Notes under the pieces: model-generated
Databases searched by the model: none
The model's input: only the letters and a program-made list of their open reading frames with translations
What the model was told of the DNA's origin: nothing
Origin: Aldrovandia affinis
Lineage: Eukaryota; Chordata; Actinopteri; Notacanthiformes; Halosauridae
Length of the DNA: 64,000 nucleotides
Direction: 5' to 3'
Assembly (NCBI GenBank): GCA_029706075.1
Contig: JAINUG010000005.1
Coordinates: 6,747,001 to 6,811,000, forward strand
In this document: positions 26,101 to 38,100 of the stretch, piece after piece
Layout of the letters: every line of letters starts with the position of its first letter
Numbering within the stretch: position 1 is the stretch's first letter
Translations under genes and position numbers: made by a program

Positions 26101-29100
26101 AGGTGTAGGTGAGACAGTAGGTGTGTTGTAGAAGGTGCCATCCTTTTTTTTGAGATTTTAAACTGAGGTCCTGACTCACTGTGGCTATTAAAGATCCCAT
26201 GCCACTTTTCAGAAGAATAGGGGAGTTGGCCCCTGTACATGGGGGCAGGGATTGTTTTTGATGGCTGATGTTAGCTGCATTCATAAAATTGATTGTCCTG
26301 GGGTGTTTACCTTGGAAGTTTGTCCCAAGTTTCCATGGGCTACATTTCAGTTTTTGGCTGCTAAAAGCATAAGGGGGATGGACTTGAGTGGACTTGATTC
26401 ACTAATGTAGTATACAGTTAGCCTATTTATTGTTCAGCTAGCTATATGTGGGCTAGTTGCATTTCTGGTATTCCAACGTTCATTTGCTGCACCTACTGCC
26501 TGTCAAATGGTGCTGTCCCTCAAAATTGTTAATTAATTAATTAATTTATTTATTTAACCAATCTTTAACCAGGCAAGTTAATTGAGAATGCATTCAGACG
26601 TGTTCTAATTTGAGAAACTATAAGATCACAATAATAATCTTATGAAATGCACACGATTTTTTACTTGTTTTTTTAATAAAAACTTGCAAACAGATTTGAA
26701 TGAAATTTTGTGGATTAGTCTGAATAGTCTTGGTCATTTTGAAAGAAAATTGACATTGGTGTTGGAACGGCGTAAAGAGGAGACTGGTGATTTTGAATGT
26801 AAACACTGCGTAACCATTATCTAAACACTAAACACTAAAATCACTGCTATGCCACCAGGACCTGGCGACTAACTTGGGGGTAACCCTGGCCACCTTAAAC
26901 CCTCCTTACCACTGGTGGGACAGTGCTGTCCTGCTGCCCCCCTTCATTGTCCGCTTGTGACATACCCCAGATTCAAGCCAGGTTGACTAGGCCACTCAAT
27001 TTATTTAAGTATTTTTAATTTGAAAAAATTCCCCTTTTGATCCCAGCTTGGACTGCCCAATCGTATTCTAAGTCGCACTCGCTGTCAATGCCGCTCTTGC
27101 TCTCGCTCTAAGTTGCTGTCAATGCAGGAGCACATGTTCTCCTCCAAACACGTGAAATCAGCTGCCACTTCTTTTCACACCACAGTCTACAAATTAAGCT
27201 TTCACAGACATGAGTCAGAGGAAGACACTTTGTGCACAGCTTTATATCCGCAGACTGTGGGTGCCCGATTGACCAGCGGGGGTCGCAGGTGTACATCGAG
27301 ACATGGGCAACCTTGGGGCCAATTATGCATTACCCCAGGGGGCTCCTGGCCACAGTCGGCACTGGCATGATCTAGATTCGATACCAGACCGTGGGGCTCA
27401 TTCCATACACAGTGCCTTAACAGGATGAGCCGCCCAGCAGCCTGGAGGACTCACTGTTTTCACAAAGTCCAAAATGGCCACTGCCGCACTGGCTTCTTAC
27501 CCATGGCCAAATAAAACAGGACTGCCACAACTTTGGATTTGGTGGAGATGGCTTTGTTCCGGTTGGTAGGCAATGTCATAATGTCCCAAACTAAATCTGT
27601 ACCAAACATAAAAACAGCCCAAGGGTGAACAATGACACAAATACCAAATATGTCACTGTATCGCTCTAAAATTGAGGGTGACACAGGAGTGATTATTATG
27701 TTCTGTCCTGTGGAATGTTTTCCCTGCATCACCCTAATCCTGTAAAAAACGTTTTTAATCCTGTCCCATCCTGTACAGACATTTCTTCCTGTACTGTACT
27801 GTCCTGTCCTGTAGAGAACACAGGATTTTTTATCCTTTCTTGTCCTGTTTCTACTGTACAGACTAGATTAAGTTTTCCCATTGTTTTGTTTTCAATAATT
27901 GTTGACACATTTAGATGGAATGGAAGAGCTGCCACACCTGGATTTTTAATGTAGCATGAATCAGAAATCAGAACACTAAAACAGAAAAATGTTGTACCAC
28001 ACCCACATTGAAGACTTGTAGCTATCTAATTTAGGTACCTTTCTTCACAACTTATTTGTGGTTAAAGCAGTTATCAATCAAACAATGTGTTAACTTCAAG
28101 CCATGCTGCAACCATTGATGTGTATTATTAACTGAATACCAGCCGTTCCATATGGCCATACCTATTTCCACGTTGTACATGTATCAGGTCCGTGATTGTG
28201 GCCTTTCAAATTGCTAAGCGTTTCCCTCTAGCAAGTGTTCTGCTATCAAATATATGCTATCAAATATATTTGGGTTGGAAGGCTATTGCCTAACTCTAGA
28301 TGCATATAATCTGCATTAATTTAGGCTGTTAAATGTTAATTTCTGCCATTTGTAGAAATACTCATCATTGTAGTTGTGCTTAAAACAAAGCCTACAACTA
28401 CACAAATGTCAAATTCACAAGTTGCCTAAATGTTGTATTGTAGCATAGTTCCCACCAGCCCTAAATGTAAGGTTGTTTGTAATCGTTACTGCCAATGTTG
28501 ACATTTAATCACATTTCTGTTGTCAGAGATGTGCATTTTGAGACAATTAAAACATGATAGTATAATTTGGGGTCATATGTGGAGTGCTCAAAAAATGTTC
28601 CAGTGTGGGGTTGGAGTTCACAATGACACTCTTAACATTGGTTGTTAAGTTCTTCCCTAAAAACGTATTTGGGGGACGCGTGTTAAAACACAGCACACGT
28701 TCATTAGCTTGGATTATTAACTCATTATTATCTCAAAGATCCATAGTTATTGGGGGACACACTCCAGTCCTATAAGGTGTTGGAATTGTAACCAGATTAA
28801 AAAAATAAAAGTAGAATCCACCCACTATTCTTATTTGCACTTTGAGTGTGGAGAATTATTTCAAGACTTTTGTGAATGGAAGTGCAAGACCTCCCTATCT
28901 AATTCTAATTCTAATTCATTTGTTTGCTTCTCCAGATCCATCCATAATGGATACTCTGAAACATAAATGCTTTTTAGAGGAGTTGCTGTTTTGGACAATA
29001 AAGTACGAGTTTCCACAGAAGATGGTTACGTTTTTATTGAACATGTTGCCAGATCAAGACTATAAGGTATGTTTTCCTGCAGGTCATAACGGAAGTGATA

Positions 29101-32100
29101 GCATACATTTATGAGCCACAACCATGCACTTGGATTAGTATAGCACAGGGTTACTCAAATCACGGTCCTCTTGGGCCGAATACTAGTTTTTCCATCTTCC
29201 CTTTACCTGGGAGTTAGGTGGGAAGACACTGGCCAATCAATTGCACTAATTGTTCAATTACCTACCTGGGAGAAAAGACAAACGGAGCCAAATTTGGATT
29301 GGTGGGCCAGATTTGAGGAACCCTGGTATAGCATATGTGCTGTATGTATCCTCATGCTTTTTAAGACCTCAAGCCTGGAACACAAGCCGTCATATGGCTG
29401 TGTCCAAATGGATGCCAATCATTATTGAATTATTTCTGTTTTGTGTAATTATAAAGCAACACAACTAAGTGAATAATGGTTCTGACTCTGACTGTGTGTA
29501 GTTGTACAGGTAACTGCTAAAATAAAGGAAACACTTAAAGGGTGAAGGGTTCTGGCAGCTCTGTTATGGTGTGGGGTGCATTTTCCTGCATTGGTTTACG
29601 TCCACTCAACCCCTTAGAGGGCAAGGTAAACATCAATAAATACAAAGCCATTCACGAATAGCCACTGAATGGTTTGATGAGGATAAAAACTATGTAAACC
29701 GTATGCCATGGCTGTCTCAGTCACCAGATCTCAACTCAGTTGAACACTTAGGGCAGATTCTAGAGCGGTGCCTGAGACAGCCTTTTCCACCACCATACCA
29801 AATGGTGGAATTTCTCATAGAGGAATGGTGTTGCATACTTCCAATAGAGTTCCAGACACTTGTAGAATATATGCCAAGGAACATTGAAGCTGTTCTAGTA
29901 CGGTGGTTCGCAAACTCAGTCCTGGGGACCCCCTGTGTATGCTGATTTTCATTCCAACCAGAAGTGCAACCTTTGAATTGTAACTATCTGTCAATTGTTC
30001 TTAATTAGATGTTGAATGTCTATTAAAGCATGATTTACTCTGTTCAGCCCTTATGTCAGAATTAGCTATGCATTCCATGAACAATAAATCTCCCAGATTC
30101 ACATTCCAGTACTTTGAATCAGTCCGATCAACTAATGCTCTAATTTTCTTTAATGTGCTATATGACGCATTATTCCTTTAGAAATAGGTTACCAATCTGC
30201 AATGGGCCAAAGCTGCATTGTGTCAAAATAAGTTTAAAGAAAAAAAAATGACAGTAGAACTTTTTCAACGTTTTCAGCAGCTTTAGTTGATCAAGAGATA
30301 ACAAAAAACAGCAAACACAGTGATCCCCATGACCGAGTTTGAGAACCATTGTTGTACTGGCTTGTGGTGGCCTAACGCCCTATTAAGACACTCTATGTTC
30401 GTATGTTGACACTTTATTTTGGCAGTTACCTTATCTGACTTCTGTGTATTTACATGAGGTCACAGGGTACAGAAGAGAAGTTAATGTTTGCAAGGAGTGA
30501 GAGTATCTGATCATTATGGTAATTTCTGTGGGAAACCCTGAAAAGTGCCAAACTTGGTTCTGTGTAAGTAAAGGGTATGCCCTGCCAACCTGAAACTTGA
30601 CAGATTGCATACCTGCCATCCACATTTTGTTGTAATTTTCAATTACAGGCTCTATTTTTAATGTTTTGGGTGTTTTTTTCACAGGCAAAAGTTCTGAACA
30701 ATACTTTACAATACTGTAAAGTTGTTTTATGTCAATGAACACATTTAAACAGAATTTAGTCTAACAATGGTACTCTTTTCCTCATCTTCAGATCGCCTTC
30801 ACCAAAACGTTTGTTCAACATTATGCATTCATCATGAAAACATTGATGAAAAGCCATGAGTCGGACACAATGTCCAACCGCATTGTACATATCAGCGTGC
30901 AGCTGTTCAGCAACGAGGAGCTGGCGCGCCACGTGACGGAGGAGTGCCAACTGCTTGACATCATGGTCACAGTCCTCCTGTACATGATGGAGAGTTGCCT
31001 TATCAAAAGTGAACTTCAAGGTGAGCTGCAGATGGGGGGCATGACACAGGGATTTCCCATCAACAGCGCTTTTCCTTAAGACTTCCACATACCTGCTCAC
31101 AAAAATGCCTGGATTTAAATAAAGCCTGCTTATCACAAGTTGCTCCCGGAGCCAGGGTTCACTTTGACTCAAAGGTCTGCTGGGCCTCTGCCAGCAGCCA
31201 GTGTCTCTGTGGGCAGTGGTTGTAGTGTGTAATTAGTGGGCGAGTCAGTGTTAGTCATGGGGCATTGGCTCTTTTTATATAGTCTCAGGTGGGAATTGTA
31301 TTGTAGTCTTGACCCATTTATTTTATTTTTTTCTCCTGTTTTTGCTTTTTATTCCCCATTTTTCTCCCAATTTTAGTAGCCAATTATATCTGCTTTTTCA
31401 TGTCAATTATCCCCTCCCCCGTATGAGAGCTGGCTGCCGTAGTCCTGAGACCAGTAGTGAGTGCTGCACTGTCTCCTCCAAGCCGGCACCTGCCAAGCCG
31501 TCACCGTAACACACAGGACCACTTATATATGCAGTGACCTCATATCGGCAAGTGTAGCAGTGTATCACAGCTGTTTTTTTTTCTTACAGATGAAGAGAAC
31601 AGCCGCCATGTGGTGGTGAACTGCGGAGAGGCTCTGCTGAAGAACAACACCTACTGGCCTTTAGTTAGCGATTTTATTAATATTCTCTCACACCAAAGTG
31701 TAGCAAAGCGGTTCCTGGAGGACCACTCCCTGCTCATGCTGTGGATGAGTTTTGTGTCCTTCTTCCAAGGTGCGTTTTCTCTGCCATTGGCCTCACTTTG
31801 ATTGACCCCCGCGTTTCCACCACAACAGTCGATATAAATACAAGGTCTCCCTTGTATCTCTACACAAATACAGGGGTTAGGCTGGCTTTCTATCTGTCAA
31901 GGCATAGTAGTGGCACTGGCTGAATTATTTTTCAACAAAGCCAGAATGGCCAGATATGCTGCTAATCACATAGTTCCGGGCTACACCCCTAACACCCCTA
32001 ATATGATGTATATATGTGAATCCTCAAAAGTATTGGTAGAGAGTGAGGCAATATTTGATGACGTCTTGTTCTCTTGTTCAGAGAACCTTTGTTATAGACA

Positions 32101-35100
32101 TAACCCCTCCATTCTCTTTCACTCTATACTTTGATGTCATCAACGGCATAGTATGGAAACGAGAATACCACCGTGCCTCACAGGACCTCAAAAGACAGTG
32201 TATCCACATAAGGGGGTTAACACGTACACGCGCTATAACAAACGCTGTGTGGTATCATTCCGGCGTGGATCCGGCATTAATTTTCCAGGTAGATGTATGA
32301 CACGGAGCTTCTTCTGTGGCAATATCAGAATGGGTCTGCTTGGCAAGCAGATGCCGCCTTGGCAATTTAGGTACACCACTGTGGAGGTATTGTCCATTCG
32401 AATCAGGACATGACATGCCTGTACCTGTGGCAGAAAATGTTTGACAGCCAGAAAAGCTGTCAGAAGTTCTAGCGTAGCTTCTGAAAACTTTGTGAAAGTG
32501 AACTGGGTGATAATACTAGGCCATTTGGGAGTTTCGTAAATTGATATGCTTAACCTGCAAATGTCAATCTCAGCAATTTTCTGTGCCGTTCTATTACCGG
32601 GATTAGAAAATTTGAATCTTTCATATCGATGGTGATAAACCTCTTTGTTGCGTGCTGCGAATAATCTGTCAATGCGTGAGCATATGTAAAGGAATCCTTT
32701 TGAACCGCTTGTTTAGTGTTCGCAAGTTTAGAATCGGCTCTAGAGGCCCATATTTTTTTCGCCACTAGAAAATAGTGGTTGTAAAAACCACAATGCTTGT
32801 GTGTCAGTACCACCTCCTCCTTCCCTTTTTCAGCTCCACCATCTGATTCGTAGGTTGAGGACAGGGTGTAACCAGAGGGGGCCATCTGGTCCATGTTCTC
32901 CTCAAAGTCCATCATAGGAAGGCAACAAATTAGGAGATAAAATGGCGCAAATGATTTTTCCATGCAAACAAGTGGGATGGATGATAAAATAATGAGTTAG
33001 GTTCAAAGACACAGTAGAACTACAAGTAGGAGAAAAGCACAATTGAAGTAACATTTTATGAAAGTATGAAACAAGGATAGCAGCACAAAAGTGTGTGTGG
33101 TTACACCGATGGGGGGGGTTTCGCTCATGTGTTCATGTGATTTCCCTTAGTCTTGCGGGACAGCTTGATTGATTGGCTGGTACGAAGGGAGATGTTGAAT
33201 GTTTATGTTCGTACCTTGCCACGGTTAGCATGTCTGGCGGATATAGGAATTAAGTATCCATGGCGACTTGGCCTTAATGGTGTCCTGTCTTGGCTGTTTT
33301 AGGTATGAACTTGAACAAGAGGGAGCTGAATGAACACGTGGAGTTTGAATCCCAGACTTACTATGCAGCCTTTGCGGCAGAGCTGGAAGCCTGTGCCCAG
33401 CCCATGTGGGGCCTCATAACCCACTGCAAAGTCAAAGTAAGCCACTCTACTGGTCCCATTCACAAACTGCATTTCCATCACTGTCTCTGTCTGAAAAGAT
33501 TGCAGATTGTGTTTGTGTTGTTCTTTTATTTTTGTCAGTAATAAGAAATTGGAGCAGTTTAGATAATGTTGTTCCATGACAACCAATCTGTTGCATAATA
33601 AACCTGCTTGTAAATTGTTGCTAAAGATTGACACTATTGAATGATGGCACTTTCTTTGTTTAGGACACACAGGAGTATACAAAAACAATCGTGCGGTATT
33701 GCCTGGAGACCCTGCAGCTGTGGTTTGATGCGATTGGCTTTGTGGATGAGGTATATCTCTTTTTTTCCCTTTTTAATTAATTCATTAATTTATTAGTCAG
33801 GGACATGGCAATGTTAAAAAACAAGCATCAGATGCATTGTATTGAATATTTATAGCCAAAGGCTAATTTCCAACACCCGTCCCCAATGAACTACAGAAAG
33901 TAAAGTATGCAACCATACATATGACGTGTATTACATTTCATTACATATGAGTATGGGCTTATATAGCCATATGCTTTTGGGATGAATTCTCTCATGCGAA
34001 CAAATCTTTTATTTTTTATGCCATCGTATATTCAGCCGTCTCCCAATCAAGTGACATTTCACCTGCCTCTGCACCGCTACTACGCCATGTTCCTGAGCAA
34101 GGTCAGTACTGCTCAGCTCTGATCAGCCATCTGTTTCTGGATCGTGTGTTTTACGCCAAACAAAACTTGACCATAACCAGAATAATATATTAATAATACA
34201 CACATGGAGTGGGTTGGGTTAGGGTTCGTAATGGGGGTACATTTATATGTTTGCTGGTGATTGGGCTCTCACATGTAATTTACAAAATTACTTGAAAGTT
34301 TTGCCTCCATGCAGATGTTAATCCCTTGCTCTGACTGCTCCAAAGAAATCAGAAATTATTTTTTATACAAATTTCAATGATTAAGAGGAAATTAATCAAG
34401 ATTATGTCTTCAAATAGAACTGAATGTTTCTAGTGACTTTGTAAAATTCAGCCAAAAGCCCTCACAAGCCCATCTGGACCAACCTCAGTCCTGGGGATCA
34501 CTGTGTTTGCTGGTTTTTGTTACAGCCAATCTTTTGATCAATTAAGGTTGTTAAAAATGTGTGTAAGTTCTACCATCATTTTTTCCTTGAACGTATTTTA
34601 ACACAATGCAGGTTAACTTGTTGCTAATTGCTCTGTCATTGAACTCAAATTAACTTCATTTTCCACAAATGGATTAGATTTAGTGACCAGACTTTCAGCA
34701 ATTAGGCCCCCACTGATTTCACCTGCCAGTCTATAATTAAATCAATTAAAACAAGTAACCTCTTTGTAAAGGAATCATGTGTAACATACCACATTACTGA
34801 AAATTAGAGCGTTATTTCATCTGACTGATTTAAAGTCCTGGGATGTGAATATGGCATTTATTTTTCATGCCATGCCCTTGCTATTTCTGACGTAATATGG
34901 CCTTAAGTGAGTAAATCATGCTTTAATATAAATGAAAAGTGTATAATTAAGAACCATTAACAGCTTGTTACAATTCAGTGGTTGCAATGAAAACCAGCAC
35001 ACATAGTGGGTCCCCAGCCCACATGGTGTAAACCAGCATACACAATGGATCCCCAGGACTGAAGTTGAGAACCACTGCTATATATACGTTTTTGAATGTT

Positions 35101-38100
35101 TCTAGTGACAATTTTACATTACAGGCATTTAGCAAACACACTTATCTAGTGACTTGCAGTGGACATTTTGTAACATACAAACCATTTACACAGCTGGATA
35201 TTTACTGAAGCAATTCAGGTTAGGCACCTTTGCTCAAGGCTACAATGGCAGTGCCCCACCTAGGAATCAAACCTGCACGCTTTGCATAACAAGCCCAGTT
35301 CCCTAACCATTATACTACACTGCAGCCTCTCTTCAAAAGCCCTCACGAGCCAATCTGTTCTCTAGCTGAAAGAAAGTTTTGCAGAGGTGTTGTTGATAGC
35401 TTTGTTTTTCAGGTGAGTAGTTACTTTGACTGGTGATTTTTCCCCAGGCTGTAAAGTGCCAGGGGCTGGACTTGGATAGTCTCCTTCCAGATCAAGAGAT
35501 GCTCATGAAGATCATGGTCCACCCTCTCCAGATTCAGGTACATTCCCGGGGGCTCTAGAGTACAGTGGACAAAATGCACTCTCTTTTCACTAAAGCCCTG
35601 GATCATCGACTTTGCACTTTTTTAAAGACCATTTTAAATATTTTCCAGAGTATAGGTTTAGTTCATAATTGTAAAAGTTATTTCAAGTTTATGAAATAAG
35701 GTTTTCAGACTAATTGATTTTAACTGCACCTATAGTATTGCCACAGACAGTCTATATTTATTATAATTTTATTTTCCGATTTTCTCCCAATTTGGTAGCC
35801 AATTACCTGTGTGCTTAGTTCAGTCCCCCTACCCCTATAGTTCGCTGCCGTAGTCCTGTGACCGGCAGTGACAAGGGCGTAGCGCTGCCTCCTCCGAGAC
35901 AACACTCGCCGTGCTGTCAACTTTAATTCCGGTACCCCAGAACCACTCCTATGCGCAGCGAACTGTGTTTGTCGGCTTCCCTCCCCCCTCCCTGGGGCGG
36001 ACAGCCAATTGCCGCTCTGATGGCACTCCCGGCCAGAGCCGACTCTGGCGGGACGGGGATCGAACCCCGGTCTCCGTGGCCAGTGTCGAACGTTGTAACT
36101 GCTGGACCACGCGGGAGGCCCAAACGGTCTATATTTAAACCAGACAGTTCACCCCTTCATTCCTTCAGTCCTCTCTACTTCCTTATTCTTGGAGGCTCTG
36201 TTGCTATGGTAGCGATGGATGTCTTCTATCATGTCCCGTCATGAATATTAATAATGAGCCAGGATTCAATCAAATGCACTTTTAAGGGTGTATGCAATTC
36301 AAATCAAGCAAGTGTTGGGGAAACTCTTGAACTCAGGGAAAGTGTTTGGTAGGATATAGCAAGTTTGTGCCAATTGTATGGCCTCTGTAAATCTGGAATA
36401 TAAATTCTTTATATGACCATCCAAGCACTTCCTGTGGATTTAAGTTTTTCAGAGAACTCCAGCCAACCAATTTGTGCCATGTTGCATGTGACCCATTTGA
36501 AAATGTCTCCCACTGACACCGCTGTGTATTTTTGCAGGCATGCCTGTCAGAGATCCACAGCAACATGTGGGTCAGGAATGGCCTGCAGATTAAAGGTCAA
36601 GCCATGACCTATGTGCAGTCTCACTTCTGCAACTCGATGATAGACCCTGACATCTTCCTGCTCCAGGTAAGGTCTGTGTGCTGGCACTCATGGGAGCAGT
36701 GTGAGATGGAGGGCCAGCTATCTGACCCTGCTTTATCTGACCCTGTTACTTAGGTTTGTGCATCCAGGCTGGATCCAGACTACTTCATATCCTCTGTGTT
36801 TGAAAGGTAAGGACCACACCTTTGGCGGAATTTCACATTGTTCATTTCACTGTCTTTTAAAGATTGGTGTGGGTCTTAATGCAAACTAACCAGGTCATTG
36901 AATGGGTTTTGTTGTGTAAGCAGAGGTTGCTGTAGGTTGGATTGTTTAATACTGAAGCAGTAAAGTACAGTTTCTCCCGCAGATTCAAAGTGGTGGACTT
37001 GTTGACCATGGCATCTCATCACCAGAATGCAGTTCTGGACTCTGAACAAGAAAGACCAATGCTGGAGGGGGCCTTGACCTTTCTTGTTATATTGTCAAGT
37101 CTTCGCATACATTTAGGTGAGAACAATTAAACAAAGGACACTTTTACGCACTGGTATTGTATTTGTTTGCAGTACTTTAAAAAGGTAAGAATAAAAAAAC
37201 TGCAGGAAATGCAAATTATTCAGTCATTCATCAAACGTACATGTTTACCTTTGTGGTTCGGACAGATCGGACACATGCATTGACTTAGGGCCTCAAAATG
37301 GCTGTAGTTAAATCATTAGTTTAACCAAGAATTTTCACTTCACACATATGTGTTACTGAAAATAATAGGATATCTATCTGGTAAGTCAAAAATACGTAAC
37401 TTAAAATTAATTGAAGTGATTAATCAACTAATGTATCAGTCGAATGAACAAATGTAGAATTACATTTTTTCTACGCATTTTAAATGCCTAATGTGTTCAC
37501 CGCAGAGTAATATAGGAAACAAATAATCTTAAAAAGGCTACTTAAAGTAATCCAATTTAAAGTAATCACAATAAGTGTGTGGTATCTTGATATGGCCGTC
37601 AGCAGCCCATTTGAGTACAAAATAGGCCTTATTCTAAATATTGATTTTGGTTTTAAAGGTAGATGTATAAGGGAACGTGACCAAAACAACAGACCATTGC
37701 TTGCGTAACAAGACATTTCGTATAAGGGAATTCAATTTGAGCCATTACTACCAGGAGCTCAGCATTTGCACCATTAATCACCATTGTATGCAGGCTGATT
37801 AAAAAGGAACAACTGTCTCAAATTTCAATAAAAATGTGCCGTGTTCTGACCAACAAAACCTGTGTGACTCCATTGAATACTACTGTGTTGGAATTGAATC
37901 ATTTTATAGGAACAAACGGCAGATTAAATAATTGCTGAAAACAATTACAACATCATTACCAATTAATTCAACTAATAGGACAAAAATGTATCAACCCATA
38001 TTTTCCATTGACTTAAAACCATAATTTGAATGTGAATTTCAAGGAAAGTATTTAGCTGAACACTGTAAACACACCAAGTTTGTGAACCTGGACTATCCAG

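Larger units (their letters stand above)
25981..28935 (+). other. UBR3 intron 6, 3.0 kb
   Basis: It contains a fragment with the teleost repeat words tttaaccaggcaagttaatt (26565), the first copy of the 26.6/62.9-kb repeat pair, a SINE B copy (27045-27441) and a CCTGT-rich stretch (27690-27860). The block at 28160-28260 resembles 21090-21170. No coding signal apart from the flanking exons. Confidence 0.7.

Noticed and set aside
32550-32963. 137-codon minus-strand frame in UBR3 intron 9
   Set aside because: No family resemblance, no splice or promoter context, and no repeat relationship found; a chance ORF is the simplest reading. Antisense RNA evidence would change this.
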